The notes beneath the pieces were generated by a model. That model did no database searches and was not told the origin of the DNA. It saw nothing but the letters and a program-made list of their open reading frames with translations. The position numbers were made by a program, and so were the translations under genes. From Chamaelirium japonicum (taxonomy: Eukaryota > Streptophyta > Magnoliopsida > Liliales > Melanthiaceae), in assembly GCA_947650365.1 (NCBI GenBank), contig OX393550.1, positions 97,292,519 to 97,356,518 on the forward strand: DNA of 64,000 bases, given 5' to 3'. Shown here piece by piece: positions 11,629-24,578 of this stretch; positions within the stretch are counted from its first letter, which is position 1, and each line of letters starts with the position of its first letter.

Positions 11629-14147
11629 AGGTTTTTTCCCAAAATGATCCCTAATTCTCATGAATTATTGGGAATGGGCCCAGTTATTTTTTGCATTACT
11701 TTTTTAGCCCTCAACACATGCTAAATGTCACATCCGAACAACTGTTATATTTTTGTAACCATTTTATCCTTAAAGACAAACAAAATAGATAAAAAGTCAA
11801 AAAAATCTATCCATCTTCTCCCACTACTCAATTTAAGGAATAAACTACATAAATAAACAACAAGCAAATTTTGTCTTTTAATAAACGACGATCAATTTAT
11901 ATTTTTTAATGGTAAAAAATGGCGAGCATTGGAAAACAACGGTCATTGTCCGTCCTTTTTCAACGGTATTGGTGTAGTATTTGTTTGAATTTTTTCTTGC
12001 TTCAACCGCCTCTTGTCGTCGGAGATCGTTTTGATGGTGTCATTTTTCATCCTTGACACCCTTAAATATCATGAAGTACTTAGTGAGCTATTGCCGTCTA
12101 GCCGTTGGTCAGCGGGCGGCCTGTGGCGGCGGTAAGCGGTAAGAAAAAAGAGCCGACAGCAAGTACTGCAAGATGTACCTTTATTTCTCATCGGAATTCA
12201 GTAATTATGGAGGTGATGTGATCCTCGGTGATCCTCTATGGGATCATCTAGAGACGAGGATAAAATGAAATCAGTACCATCAATAACTTTTAATGGAAGA
12301 TTGTATGGATGTAATGTGAAAACAGTGAACAAGAGAAAATGAGAGATGGAAATGAGAGTCGGAGGCAAGGCATGGGACACCTTCTGCGTTTCTCTTCGGA
12401 ATGTAGTGATTCTAGAGACATTGTGATCCTCGTGTGATCTTCTACGAGACCATACAAAAGCGAGGATAAAATAAAGTCAGCACCACTAGTACTTTTTAAC
12501 CGAAGATTGGATTGATGTAATATAAAGTGAACAAGAGGGAGGAAATAAGAGATGAAAATAAGAGCAGCAATTATTTGCGCTAGCGCACAATGAAATGCGC
12601 TGGCGCATTTCACTAATGTGCCACAGTGAAATGTGCTAGGGCATTCTATTGTGGTGCATGCATCAGTGAATATGCGTCAGCGCACTAGTGAAGATGCGAC
12701 GGAGCACCAGTGATGATGCACCGGTGCAGTAGTAAGATGCTCCGTCACATCAGTGAAGATGCACCGGTGCACTAGTGAAGATGCACCGGAGCACCAGTGA
12801 AGATGTATCAGTGCATCAGTGAAGATGCTCCGTCACATCAGTGAAGATGCATAGGATCATTCTACTACGGCACCATAGTTAAATGCTCCAGTGTATTCAA
12901 CTACAGCAACAAAGTAAAATATGAGATAAAAATGAGAAACGGAGGTAAACTCAGCATGCTGTACTTTCTTCATTTCTCATCAGAATTCAGTGATGTCAAA
13001 GGCATTGTGATCCTTGAGTGAACCACTACGAGACCATCCAAAGATGAGTATAAAATGAAGTCCACACCACTAGTAAGTTTTAATAAAAGATTGAAGAGAT
13101 GTAATGTAAAAATAATGAACAAGAGAGAAGAAATGAGAGATGAAAATGAGCGTCGGAGGCAAGTTTGACATGGAGTACCTTCTTAGTTTTTCATCAAGTG
13201 ATTCTGGAGGTGTTGTGATCCTCTATGAGACCATCCAGAGTTGAGCATAAAATGAATTCAACAACAGATGTAACTTTTAATGGAAGATTGGATGGATGTA
13301 ATGTAAAAATAGTAAACAAGAGGGAAGAAATAAGAGCTAGAAATAAGATTTGTAGGCAAGTTCGGTATGGAACAACGCTGACAAGTTGTTGTGGAATCCC
13401 CATAGGGTTCATCTAATGGCCCAATTGTAGCAATTGAAATGCACCGGCACACATAATGCGCCAGCGCACAGGCACATCAGTAAAATGCTCAAGAGTATTT
13501 CACTAATACATTGGCCCATGTGCAGAAAAACATTTCACTAATGCGCCGATACATTCTACTATGGTAACGCAGTAAAATAAGTTGGCGCATTCTACAGCGC
13601 GCCGTAGTGAAATGGGAGATGGAAATGAGTGCTAGAGACAAGTTCAGTATAGCTAACGCCCCATCGGCCACCACCCACTGCCATCGCCGTTGGCCACCAC
13701 CCTCGCTGCCTTATTGGCTATCGCAGGTGGTGGCAAATGAGATGGCGACGGTGGGAAACCAGTGGTCGGTGGGGGTGGTGGCCGACGGGTGGCATCGTCG
13801 GTGGGAGGTACCTACCGGTGGTCGACGACAATGGGTTGGCGATGACGGCAGGTGGTAGGCTGCAGTCGGTCATGGTACTGGCATCCCCATTGGATTCATC
13901 CCATGGCCTAATCGTGGTCTTTGAAATGGGATGTTATGTCTCTTTCCAAAGCGTCAGCAATCGAAAGGGGAAACAGATCATCAGTGGAGCGAAGTCAAAT
14001 CGCTTTGAAATTAGGAGTGAAGCCCTTTATAAGTCTTAGGGGTATTTTAGTCCAAAACAAAAAAAGTGGTCTGAAAAGTAATGCATAAAGCAACTGGGTC
14101 CATTCCCAGTATTTCGTGAGAATTAGGGGCTATTTTGGAAAAAACCT
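11629..14147. mobile_element. Non-autonomous MULE-like TIR element, copy A
   Basis: The ends form a long inverted repeat of about 90-100 bp. Left begins AGGTTTTTTCCCAAAATGAT and the reverse complement of the right begins AGGTTTTTTCCAAAATAGCC. Both continue through AATTCTCA..GGGAATGG.CCCAGTT. The interior has no transposase. It holds repeated modules (GGAAGATTGGATGGATGTAA followed by AACAAGAGGGAAG) and a minisatellite around 12,580-12,900 built on CAGTGAAGATGCACCGG. Target-site duplication is not evident, so the outer edge may lie slightly further out. The terminal repeat relates it to the large Mutator-like element to its left. Confidence 0.68.
12580..12900. repeat. Minisatellite of about 30 bp units (CAGTGAAGATGCACCGG type)
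   Basis: About ten irregular units contain CAGTGAAGATGC plus a CACCGGTGCA/CTCCGTCACA variable part. A shorter version appears in copy B near 33,840-34,030. Spacing and units are too irregular, and the setting is eukaryotic, so this is not a CRISPR array. Confidence 0.75.
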
Positions 14148-15236
14148 CTATGATCAACTGTTCCGTACAACCGACCATGTGTACCGCATTTTTTTTAGGG
14201 TTAATTTGTGAGAGGTAGGGTCATAATAGATTCATCCCATAAATAGGACCCCCTAAAGTTTCTTTTAGCTTAAGGTCCCTGCTTTTTTGGGTAAACCTGA
14301 AATTATCCTTTTTTTGCTCTCTTCTTTCATCTCTCTTCTCCCATCTCTCTTTTGACACGACCACCACTGGTGAGGAGGGAGGTGGTGGGGATCCGGCTGG
14401 TGCATGCACCCTATCCTGACTGCAGCCACCATCAGTGAGAAGGGAGGAGGTGGGGCTCTGGCTGGTGCATCGGACCCCACCCTGACGGCAGCCACCATCG
14501 ATCGGTGCATCTCACCCCAGCCCGACGACAGTCGTCGTCGCTGAGGAAGGAGGAGTTGGGGTCTAGCAGTGGAAATGAGAAAACCTGACTAGTTCGTTAT
14601 TCACTGGTTTGGTGGCATTGCAAAGAAAATTTAAAACACAGTAGAGGGTGTTTTTGTCAATATATTTTCAAAGTTCTGTAATCGGTCTCTTTGTTAGGGA
14701 CGGCTTCCCTCTTTTTTTAAAAAAAATTAGGGGATGTTTTAAGCTCTACTCCTGTCAATGTGTTCGTTTGATCTAAAATCATTTTTGAAAAGATATTTTT
14801 ATATTAAAACCTTGTTGACTTTTCAACCCCTATTAAATGATAAAAATATCATTTCATTACTTCTCGTGCTGCAGATAATAAGTGTTTGTATGATGATTGC
14901 AACAATGATTTCGCTGTCGCAAAATATGAATTGGTTGCTACAACAATTTGACAGTAGCAGCTACAGTTAAATCATTGTAGCTGCTACAATGAATCACTAT
15001 AGCAATCGAATTGATACTCGGTTAACTCAAATTGATTATTCAAATTTGGTAATCTGCTAAAGTGATTATGGAGTATTAATTCGAGTAGTAGAGTATCATG
15101 CATTTAGAGAACCGAGCTGGGAATGGTATCTTCTCCAACGGGAAAGATTGATAGCAACTTACCCCTGCCCTACAAGAAAGTCTTAACTCCGTCCTTGACT
15201 GCAATGTAAGAAAATTAAAGAAACTCTTGCATACGG
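14148..15236. other. Copy A host sequence; no gene
   Basis: This aligns with 35,193-36,305 in copy B. It includes a pyrimidine-rich stretch (14,310-14,350), a GGTGAGGAGGGAGGTGGTGG-type repeated block (14,365-14,560) and an AT-rich part with several small inverted repeats built on TTGTAGCTGCTACAA. Nothing coding is recognised. Confidence 0.6.
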
Positions 15237-15919
15237 TGTGGGTGCAAAATCTGGCGAATGCCTGAAAATGGGACCCGCAAGCCCTGCCTGAGACCCACGA
15301 AGACGATAGGGGGATCCACGAGCCCTGCTTAGGGCCCACAAAGAAGACAGTGGGACCCACCAATTCTGCCTGGGACCCACAAAGATGACAATGGGACCAG
15401 CTAGTCCTGCCTAACCCACGAAAGCTGTACGTTTAGGGGTTGGTAAATCCCTCCTTGATATTTACCAAAAACCCAGATATTTTATAAACTCTATAAATAA
15501 CAGATTTTGTAAATATTCCATACTGGAATTCATTATTCTCAATTCTATTTTTTGTTTTCCAAAGCTCCTCGAGCCTTCTGGTAATCAAACTTTAGTCAAG
15601 TCCACTCTACCCTCAGTCTACTTGTATAAGCACTCCTCGATCTGTCGAGAATAGCTCTATTTTTTAAAAGTTAGTGAATTCGAAGTTTGCATCTTATCGC
15701 ACAGAGACGTAGGCTTCAGCTGAACTTTGTCACCACATATGTGTCTTCTCTCTCTCCCATTTCTTTGCTCTACCTCTTCTATTTCTATATTCAACAGCGT
15801 CTGCGTGACAGGTAAGCACGTGACAGCTCAGCACTTTACAGTACACCGCACTCCAAGTCAACCCTCAATCGACTGTTGGCCAAAGGGAAACCATACGATA
15901 ACTATAATTTCCACACAAT
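15237..15919. mobile_element. Solo LTR (Ty1/copia-like)
   Basis: A block of about 683 bp is present in copy A and absent at the same point in copy B (near 36,320). It is flanked by TACGG on both sides, a 5-bp target-site duplication. It starts TGTGGGTG and ends near CACACAAT. A TATA-like TATAAACTCTATAAATA (about 15,482-15,499) and an R/U5-like ACAGAGACGTAGGCTTCAGC are consistent with an LTR read on the plus strand. No internal domain remains, as expected after LTR-LTR recombination. Age is probably moderate, since only one arm is left to judge. Confidence 0.7.
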
Positions 15920-16318
15920 TACGGGTGTACATAGAATTCATTGATTGGCCTTGTAGAGGTGGGAATGAGGCATGTATTGTTCTAAAAAGATCACTTTCTC
16001 CATGCCCATGATGGATTGGGACATACACGTTGGTCATGTAATACGCTTTCGGACTATGCAGAGTATAGTAATAAATTTGACGTTCTGGAATAATTCAGAG
16101 AGGGAATAAAAGTTAAAATTCAAAAGTTTTTTGTATAATTGATACATACAACAAAAATTTGACTAAAAACTTAAAATTTGTATAAATTGATAAATAAAAC
16201 ATAAAATTTGAAAAGTTCGGAATAAGTTCCGAAAAAGCTCAAAAATATAAAAAATAATATATTACATGAGAAATGATGTTTTGATTTTTTTAAGAAATCC
16301 TTATCAATAAATGAGGAC

Positions 16319-16344
16319 GGGGGGGGGGGGGGGGGGGGGGGGGG
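16319..16344 (+). repeat. Poly(G) tract of about 26 bases
   Basis: This is an uninterrupted G run beside the LTR insertion site in copy A. Copy B has an equivalent run at about 36,730-36,752, so it predates the duplication. Confidence 0.9.
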
Positions 16345-16347
16345 TTC

Positions 16348-17069
16348 TGTTGCGATCTGAGGCTCTCGCTCAGCGGAACACGATGAGCGCAGAAGCACCA
16401 CGGTGGAGACGACCACCAACAAGACCGAAATAACCGAGAGAACAAGCAGAACACTCAAGAAAATTCTGGCAACGACCGATCGATGGATTCACTAGTATGG
16501 AAAAAACCCGACTACAATTACAATTGTCTCTACCCAATCCCTCGTACACTGATCACAAAGAGATCCCACCTTGAGAGAAGAGAACCCGCAGCCCTATACC
16601 CCTTAGAACAAGAAGAAACTCTTCCCGAAACCCCACCGGTCTCCAATGGTTTCCTCTCCCTCGCACTTGGTGATAGCTACCTTCTAATCTATCCCTTAGG
16701 TCTCTCTTGTGTCTTAAAGATAATCCATGATACCCTAGGTTCGTCCTAGAGCCTCCATTTTATAGGGTTACATTCATATCCGACTTGGGGAAGAAGTCCC
16801 ACGAGAAAACGCAGGCCAAAATGCATCACCCGCGTTCTACCAGCCACAATCGTGCGCACGACCTGGGGAGGTCGTGCGCACAATCTAGGGAGGTCGTGCG
16901 CACGACCAACCTGTTTTCTTGTCCGAATTTTCTATCAATCTCAGTCGTGCACATGACCTGGACCAGCATTGCACACGACCCTTCCTATCCGACTCTTCTC
17001 CCCTTGGTGTTCTGCCTTCCACCATTTTTTTGCGCACGAACCATGGAGTTTGGAGCCACATCTTCAACA
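16348..17069 (-). repeat. LTR (downstream LTR of the minus-strand small element)
   Basis: It matches 18,199-18,943 along its length, including the GTGCGCACGACCTGGGGAGG-type segment near the end. It ends CTTCAACA. Confidence 0.82.
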
Positions 17070-18198
17070 ATCTCCATATAGGTTTCAAAACAAGACATGA
17101 GCATCTCCACGGACCAAATCACCATCTTTGCACTGTAAATCCATATCCTGATCGTCGTCGTCGCCTTTGCCCTACAACGGGAGCTCAATCACCAAACTTG
17201 GTGATTGCCCAAGTCTTTCGACTTGGTCGTCTTCCTGATCAACCTCGCCCCTGAGGGTGTTCCACCTGCACCATTGTTCTTTACCGAACACTATGCATGT
17301 ACCACTGCTCTCCCAGCTACCGTCATTATCAAGGAAGCTCCAAAAGTAGACCGTCGATGACTCCGTCGTAAATCACGGCCCTTGATTCGCTCTGCGATAC
17401 TTCCCACGCCCGTCGCTCTCGAGTCATTGCCCGTCAGCCAATGCTCGAATATCTTCTGCACCCTACTGCACCACTAGTATGCCCACAACTGAGTACGCTG
17501 CCACCACGATCGTCGTCGTCTTTTTTTCACCATTCGTCGATAGCCACCGCACCTTGCTAAACGGCGGGTATACCCGCGGCCGTGCATGCCGCAACTGCGA
17601 CTGTCAGCACCCACATCACCTGTCGGTGATCCACATCGGTGCCCGTCGGCACCTCCACCAGTCTTTCATCAATAACCCACATCAGTCCGTTTATCGGTGG
17701 CTGAACACGATGCCGTCGACAACTCCCGTTCCATCGAGGTACTCCACCTCGATCCCAGCACCCGCACGTATTGTGCCATCACGACTTGTTGCCGTGATCC
17801 GTAAAATCGGGGAGTAGGTGCCAAGACCGCACCCTTCTCCTGGTTAACGCCTTCGGTATCTCGAACCATCCCGAGAAAAGAGACGCTCGACCGCAACCTC
17901 CCCCTCGAAGACTCATCCGAAGAACCGAACCACCAGGAGAGCACTGGACCGTGCCTCTCCCCGCCGTGCCCTTTGCCTAGGGCTCCGACCGTCATTGCCA
18001 ACAAGCCTCTCAGGGGGGAGGTGCTATACTGCAATCTCTCCCCGAGCCTCCGGCTTTCTTCTTGAGTGCCGCTCCCTGGTCCTCCGTCGTACCGCGTGCC
18101 ACACGTACATCTCAGTCCCCTTTCCTCACTCTACCTTGTTCTATGCCATCGAAACTAGAGCCTCCCTATATCCCACAACAATAGCTCTGATACCAATT
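17070..18198 (-). other. Internal region of the small LTR element; no recognisable domain
   Basis: This GC-rich sequence has several short open frames on both strands and none with gag, protease, integrase or RT motifs. The primer-binding-site complement lies at its right edge (about 18,183-18,197). Confidence 0.65.
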
Positions 18199-18943
18199 TG
18201 TTGCGATCTGAGACCTTCGCGCAGCGGAACACGACGAGCGCAGAAGCACCACGGTGGAGACAACCAACGACAAGACCAAGATAACAGAGAGAACAAGCAG
18301 AACACCCAAGAAAATTCTAAAAACGACTGATCGATGGATTCACTAGTATGGGAAAAATCCGAGTATAATTACAATTGCCTCTACCCAATCCCTCATACAC
18401 CCACAAAGAGATCCCACATTGAGAGAAGAGAACCCGCAGGCCTACACCCCTTGGAATAAGAAGAAACCCTTTCCGAAACCCCACCGGTCTCCAATGGTTT
18501 CCACTCCCTCGCACTTGGTGATAGCTACATTTTAATCGCTCCCTTAGGTCTCTCTTGTGTCTTAAAGATAATCCATGATACCCTAGGTTTATCCTAGGGC
18601 CTTACTTTTATATGCTTACATTCGTATTCGACTTGGGGAAAGAATCCCATGAGAAAACGCAGGCCAAAATACTTTACCTGCGTTCTGCCTGCCACAATCG
18701 TGTGCACGACCTGGGGAGGTCGTGCGCATGACCCAACCCGTCTTCTCGCCCGACTTTTTCTGTCGATGCCAGTCGTGCGCACGATCCAACCCATCTTCTC
18801 GCCCGACTTTTTTTGTCGATGCCAGTCGTGCACACGTCCTTTCCTGGCCGACCCTTCTCCCTTTAGTGCTCTATCTTCCGCCGTTTCTTCGCACACGAAC
18901 CTTGGAGTTTGTATGCGGCTTGTTTGGAGCCACATCTTTAACA
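18199..18943 (-). repeat. LTR (upstream LTR of the minus-strand small element)
   Basis: It starts TGTTGCGATCTGAG and ends TTTAACA next to AGTTC. Its last 367 bp are included in the 3,045-bp tandem duplication and reappear at 21,622-21,988. Confidence 0.82.
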
Positions 18944-19964
18944 AGTTCGGCCTATACCTCTATCAGTTCATTAAAAGAAGAAGAATATACAAACTATGCC
19001 TAAGAGACACTATACACCAATAAAGGGACTCCAACCACAATGGTATAACTAGAAAAGCCCAGAAGCTCTAAATAAGAACCCAAAACCCTGACCAACATGG
19101 TCTCAAGACTTCGAAGCTCTCGACCTTTCCTACTCTCAAATATGAGCTAGAATTTGTACCTTCCCCTTACTTGAGAAGCCAATAGCCAAAGCTATGTCGA
19201 GAATAGTGTTGTCCTCCAGCATATCTTAGGCTTTGTTCCTCTTCATCAAAGGTTATAAACAATTGATCCCGAAGATTCTGAAGGAGATAATCCAATTTGT
19301 CTCATCCCAATTATTGGGGAGCCTCGACTGAAGTTCAGTAGATAGATGTGCAGGGTCGACTCTCCTGTGCAAGCAGGCCTTGGGCAGGGTGGTCGGTTCT
19401 GCGTGTCTGGTTCAAGAACTCTAGAATTAGCTCAAAGCACTGCCCTAGCTATAATCAAATATGTCCCAAGATTGCCAAGCGAGGGTTGCGACGCATGTTC
19501 GCTGGGCAAGGGGAAGTACCAAACCCGATGGCTTGGACGAAATTGAAGATTCTATCATTTGATCTCCGATCCACTAGGTCGCCCCTTCTAGGAAGCTCTG
19601 TCAACCGAAGAAGGGACTGCATTCGGATCCTTTCCCTGCCTATTTCCTTTCGAGAAAGAACCACCATAATTATGACTATCAATATATAAACATTTGACAA
19701 TAGCATCTTCCTCAAGCAACACCGCTTCCGAGCCCAAAGGATCTTGGGTACCCTCATCACCAACCATAGGATCAACAATCCTACGAAGAGAAATGTCCAC
19801 AATAGCACCATATATCCTCCCTCAAACCTCTAAGAGAGCCCTCTTCTATCTCGACCGCACTCCCGTCTAACCCTAGAAATATGGTGTATAAATTGATACC
19901 AAAATACATATCTATATTTAGAATAAAGTAAATATCAAATAAAAGCAACCAAATTCATGAATTA
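18944..19964 (-). pseudogene. Eroded gene-like segment of copy A, unidentified
   Basis: It is shared with 36,763-37,782 (copy B) and with 21,989-23,010 (tandem unit). On the minus strand, short frames stay similar between A and B, for example DPLGSEAVLLEEDA, IDSHNYGGSFSKG, SVDRAS, RRSNDRIFNFVQAI and TSPCPANMRR. That suggests a decayed coding stretch and not random sequence. I do not recognise the family. No splice structure or full frame can be supported. Confidence 0.35.
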
Positions 19965-20139
19965 TGTTACGAGAGAGAGAGAGGAAGAATGATGCAATCA
20001 GGGATGGCGGCTACGCTCTCACCAATACGTGAGAGCCTCTTGTTTATTCATAATACATATATAGAGAGTTAGGGATAAGGGATAGACGTGTCGGTTAGAT
20101 GTATCCTACCAAAGTGGGCAGCCACATATATCCGTAACA
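19965..20139 (-). repeat. Copia LTR carried in tandem unit 1
   Basis: A 175-bp LTR begins TGTTACGAGAGAGAG and ends ATCCGTAACA, preceded by AATTA. It is the same LTR as 23,011-23,185, duplicated with its flank. Confidence 0.9.
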
Positions 20140-21621
20140 CTCCCCCGTGGATGCCCACTTTTTAAAACATTGCCTCGTTAAAACCTTACTAAGGAAAACC
20201 CAATAGGACAAAACCTTTAGTGAAGGAAAAAGAGTACAATGCGTTCTTCAGGAACGTAGTTCTTCAGGAGCATATTCGTCTGGAATCTCAGATTCTTCTA
20301 GAATCTTAGTGGATACGACTTACACTGCCTCATTAAAACCTTTCGATGAGAAAACCCTGTGGGAAAAACCTTATCGTAGGAAAAAAGAGTACAATGCGCA
20401 AAAAACATTCTTCTGGATGTCTCAATCTGTATCAGCAGGATACTACCTCTCATCTTTATCCTATATTCTATTACATTTCTTGCTTACATCAATCTTCAAA
20501 AGAAAATATACTCCATCCCCCTAATACATTAAGCTGCTACTTCCCACCCTGTTAATACATCAATTTAAAATAGCATTCACATGCTCTGTTGGTGAAATCT
20601 CCTCATGCCAATCTGATGCACCAACTTCTGGAATGTAGACTTTGGAAGCACCTTGGTGAAGAGATCTGCTGGTTCTCAGCTGACTTCACCTACTTTATAA
20701 TAATCTCTTCCTTCTCTTGGAGTTCATGGGTGTAGAACAATTTCGGAGATATGTGCTTGGTTTTGTCGTCTTTGATGAAGTCACTTTGAATTTAAGCTAG
20801 GCATGCTGTATTACTATTAAGAAACACATAACATGTTTGTGATCTTCCGTTATGGGGATTAGATAAATAACTTCTGCATATCCAACTAGGTTAGTCCTTT
20901 TACATGAATAGTATAAGCCAATGTCAAATGTCCCTTTTGGGTATCTAAATATATGCTTTATATCATTCTAATGTCTACGTGTAGGTGCAGAGCTATATCT
21001 AACAAGTAGATTAACAGAAAATAAAATATCAGGTCTAGTGCATTAAGATAAATAAAAAATTACACCTATTGCACTTAAATATGGTACTTCAGGACCCAAG
21101 ACATCTTTATTTTCTTTTATAGGCCTGTATGGGTCTTTGTTAACATCTAAAGGCCTTACAACCATGGGTGTACTAAGTGGATAACACTTATCCGTATTAA
21201 ACCTCTTCAAGAGATTTTTAGTATATTTTGTTTGATGGACTAAAGTCTCATCCTTGTTGCGTTCGATCTGCAGGCCGAGGCAAAATTTTGTCTCACCCAG
21301 GTCTTTTATTTCAAACTCCTTTTTAAGATAGCCAGCAGTCTTCTCAATATCTTTGGGAGATCCTATTAGATTTATATCATCTACATTTACTGCTGCTATT
21401 GTAAATCCATTCTGGGATTTCTTAATAAATACGTATGGGTATATAATATCATTTTTATATCCTTCCCTAGACAGATATTCACTGAGCCGATTGTACCAAA
21501 ATCTTCTGGATTGTTTCAGACCGTACAATACTCATTTTAATCTAATTGAATGCGTATTTCTATATTTGGAGTTTGGTAAATCAAATCCTTCAGGGATTTT
21601 CATGTATATTTTACTGTTTAG
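20140..21621 (-). mobile_element. Duplicated 3' part of the Ty1/copia element (RT and RNase H region)
   Basis: This equals 23,186-24,667 after the tandem duplication. It contains the RT/RNase-H stretch at about 21,043-21,528 (MYGLKQSRRFWYNRL, then a VDD motif, then QTKYTKNLLKRF) and the polypurine tract beside the LTR. It is a fossil fragment with several breaks. Confidence 0.85.
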
Positions 21622-23010
21622 GATACCCTAGGTTTATCCTAGGGCCTTACTTTTATATGCTTACATTCGTATTCGACTTGGGGAAAGAATCCCATGAGAA
21701 AACGCAGGCCAAAATGCTTTACCTGCGTTCTGCCTGCCACAATCGTGTGCACGACCTGGGGAGGTCGTGCGCATGACCCAACCCGTCTTCTCGCCCGACT
21801 TTTTCTGTCGATGCCAGTCGTGCGCACGATCCAACCCATCTTCTCGCCCGACTTTTTCTGTCGATGCCAGTCGTGCACACGTCCTTTCCTGGCCGACCCT
21901 TCTCCCTTTAGTGCTCTATCTTCCGCCGTTTCTTCGCACACGAACCTTGGAGTTTGTATCCGGCTTGTTTGGAGCCACATCTTTAACAAGTTCGGCCTAT
22001 ACCTCTATCAGTTCATTAAAAGAAGAAGAATATACAAACTATGCCTAAGAGACACTATACACCCATAAAGGGACTCCAACCACAATGGTATAACTAGAAA
22101 AGCCCAGAAGCTCTAAATAAGAACCCAAAACCCTGACCAACATGGTCTCAAGACTTCGAAGCTCTCGACCTTTCCTACTCTCAAATATGAGCTAGAATTT
22201 GTACCTTCCCCTTACTTGAGAAGCCAATAGCCAAAGCTATGTCGAGAATAGTGTTGTCCTCCAGCATATCTTAGGCTTTGTTCCTCTTCATCAAAGGTTA
22301 TAAACAATTGATCCCGAAGATTCTGAAGGAGATAATCCAATTTGTCTCGTCCCAATTATTGGGGAGCCTCGGCTGAAGTTGAGTAGATAGATTAGCAGGG
22401 TCGACTCTCCTGTGCAAGCAGGCCTTGGGCAGGGTGGTCGGTTCTGCGTGTCTGGTTCAAGAACTCTAGAATTAGCTCAAAGCACTGCCCTAGCTATAAT
22501 CAAATATGTCCCAAGATTTGCCAAGCGAGGGTTGCGACGCATGTTCGCTGGGCAAGGGGAAGTACCAAACCCGATGGCTTGGACGAAATTGAAGATTCTA
22601 TCATTTGATCTCCGATCCACTAGGTCGCCCCTTCTAGGAAGCTCTGTCAACCGAAGAAGGGACTGCATTCGGATCCTTTCCCTGCCTATTTCCTTTCGAG
22701 AAAGAACCACCATAATTATGACTATCAATATATAAACATTTGACAATAGCATCTTCCTCAAGCAACACCGCTTCCGAGCCCAAAGGATCTTGGGTACCCT
22801 CATCACCAACCATAGGATCAGCAATCCTACGAAGAGAAATGTCCACAATAGCACCATATATCCTCCCTCAAACCTCTAAGAGAGCCCTCTTCTATCTCGA
22901 CCGCACTCCCGTCTAACCCTAGAAATATGGTGTATAAATTGATACCAAAATACATATCTATATTTAGAATAAAGTAAATATCAAATAAAAGCAACCAAAT
23001 TCATGAATTA

Positions 23011-23185
23011 TGTTACGAGAGAGAGAGAGGAAGAATGATGCAATCGGGGATGGCGGCTACGCTCTCACCAATACGTGAGAGCCTCTTGTTTATTCATAAT
23101 ACATATATAGAGAGTTAGGGATAAGGGATAGACGTGTCGGTTAAATGTATCCTACCAAAGTGGGCAGCCACATATATCCGTAACA
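23011..23185 (-). repeat. 3' LTR of the Ty1/copia element (175 bp)
   Basis: TGTTAC...GTAACA ends are clear. The polypurine tract AAGGGGGAG lies immediately upstream on the minus strand. Confidence 0.92.
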
Positions 23186-24092
23186 CTCCCCCTTGGATGC
23201 CCACTTTTTAAAACATTGCCTCGTTAAAACCTTACTAAGGAAAACCCAATAGGACAAAACCTTTAGTGAAGGAAAAAGAGTACAATGCGTTCTTCAGGAA
23301 CGTAGTTCTTCAGGAACATATTCGTCTGGAATCTCATATTCTTCTAGAATCTTAGTGGATACGACTTACACTGCCTCATTAAAACCTTTCGATGAGAAAA
23401 CCCTATGGGAAAAACCTTATCGTAGGAAAAAAGAGTACAATGCGCAAAAAACATTCTTCTAGATGTCTCAATCTGCATCAGCAGGATACTACCTCTCATC
23501 TTTATCCTATATTCTATTACATGTCTTGCTTACATCAATCTTCAAAAGAAAATATACTTCATCCCCCTAATACATTAAGCTGCTACTTCTCACCCTGTTA
23601 ATACATCAATTTAAAATAACATTCACATGCTCTGTTGGTGAAATCTCCTCATGCCAATCTGATGCACCAACTTCTGGAATGTAGACTTTGGAAGCACCTT
23701 GGTGAAGAGATCTGCTGGTTCTCAGCTGACTTCACCTGCTTTATAATAATCTCTTCCTTCTCTTGGAGTTCATGGGTGTAGAACAATTTCGGAGATATGT
23801 GCTTGGTTTTGTCGTCTTTGATGAAGCCACTTTGAATTTGAGCTAGGCATGCTGTATTACTATTAAGAAACACATAACATGTTTATGATCTTCCGTTATG
23901 GGGATTAGATAAATAACCAGAGTCTGCATATCCAACTAGGTTAGTCCTTTTACATGAATAGTATAAGCCAATGTCAAATGTCCCTTTTGGGTATCTAAAT
24001 ATATGCTTTATATCATTCTAATGTCTACGTGTAGGTGCAGAGCTATATCTAACAAGTAGATTAACAGAAAATAAAATATCAGGTCTAGTGCA

Positions 24093-24578
24093 TTAAGATA
24101 AATAAAAAATTACACCTATTGCACTTAAATATGGTACTTCAGGACCCAAGACATCTTTATTTTCTTTTATAGGCCTGTATGGGTCTTTGTTAACATCTAA
24201 AGGCCTTACAACCATGGGTGTACTAAGTGGATAACACTTATCCGTATTAAACCTCTTCAGGAGATTTTTAGTATATTTTGTTTGATGGACTAAGGTCCCA
24301 TCCTTGTTGCGTTCGATCTGCAGGCCGAGGCAAAATTTTGTCTCACCCAGGTCTTTTATTTCAAACTCCTTTTTAAGATAGCCAGCAGTCTTCTCAATCT
24401 CTTTGGGAGATCCTATTAGATTTATATCATCTACATTTACTGCTGCTATTGTAAATCCATTCTGGGATTTCTTAATAAATACGTATGGGCATATAATATC
24501 ATTTTTATAGCCTTCCCTAGACAGATATTCACTGAGCCGATTGTACCAAAATCTTCTGGATTGTTTCAGACCGTACAA
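24093..24578 (-). pseudogene. Copia reverse transcriptase / RNase H fragment
   Basis: A clean frame of about 160 residues begins MYGLKQSRRFWYNRLSEYL and includes AAVNVDDINLIGSPKEIEK, FEIKDLGETKFCLGLQIER, and QTKYTKNLLKRF, all diagnostic of Ty1/copia RT. It is the twin of 21,043-21,528 and a fossil, part of a broken polyprotein. Confidence 0.9.

Larger units (their letters stand above)
16348..18943 (-). mobile_element. Small non-autonomous LTR retroelement with both LTRs
   Basis: Two LTRs of about 722 and 745 bp (16,348-17,069 and 18,199-18,943) begin TGTTGCGATCTGAG and end near TCTTTAACA. An internal region of only about 1.13 kb separates them. Beside the right LTR is GCTCTGATACCAATT, the complement of a tRNA-iMet primer-binding site, so the element reads on the minus strand. 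Flanks GGTTC and AGTTC look like a slightly diverged 5-bp duplication, and copy B is the empty site. No gag or pol domains are recognised inside, so it is a non-autonomous (LARD/TRIM-like) fossil. The LTRs differ by roughly 10% in the part compared by eye. Confidence 0.82.
18577..21621. repeat. Young tandem duplication, unit 1 (about 3,045 bp)
   Basis: This is nearly identical, by eye about 99%, to 21,622-24,667. The unit starts GATACCCTAGGTTTATCC. It spans the end of the small LTR element, about 1 kb of copy A host DNA, one copia LTR and the 3' part of the copia internal region. The breakpoint falls in a short AGG/GG match, which suggests unequal exchange or replication slippage at microhomology. 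Confidence 0.92.

Noticed and set aside
11186-11640. Left end of the large MULE
   Set aside because: The inverted-repeat orientation at 11,030 is that of a right end, and the sequence from 11,186 is shared with copy B, which has no MULE beside it.
12580-12900. CRISPR-like spaced repeat
   Set aside because: Unit spacing is irregular, the 'spacers' are variants of the same motif, and the genome is a plant.
16348-18943. A tandem gene pair, since the two ends repeat
   Set aside because: The repeated ends have LTR borders, a primer-site sequence and an empty site in copy B, so they are LTRs.
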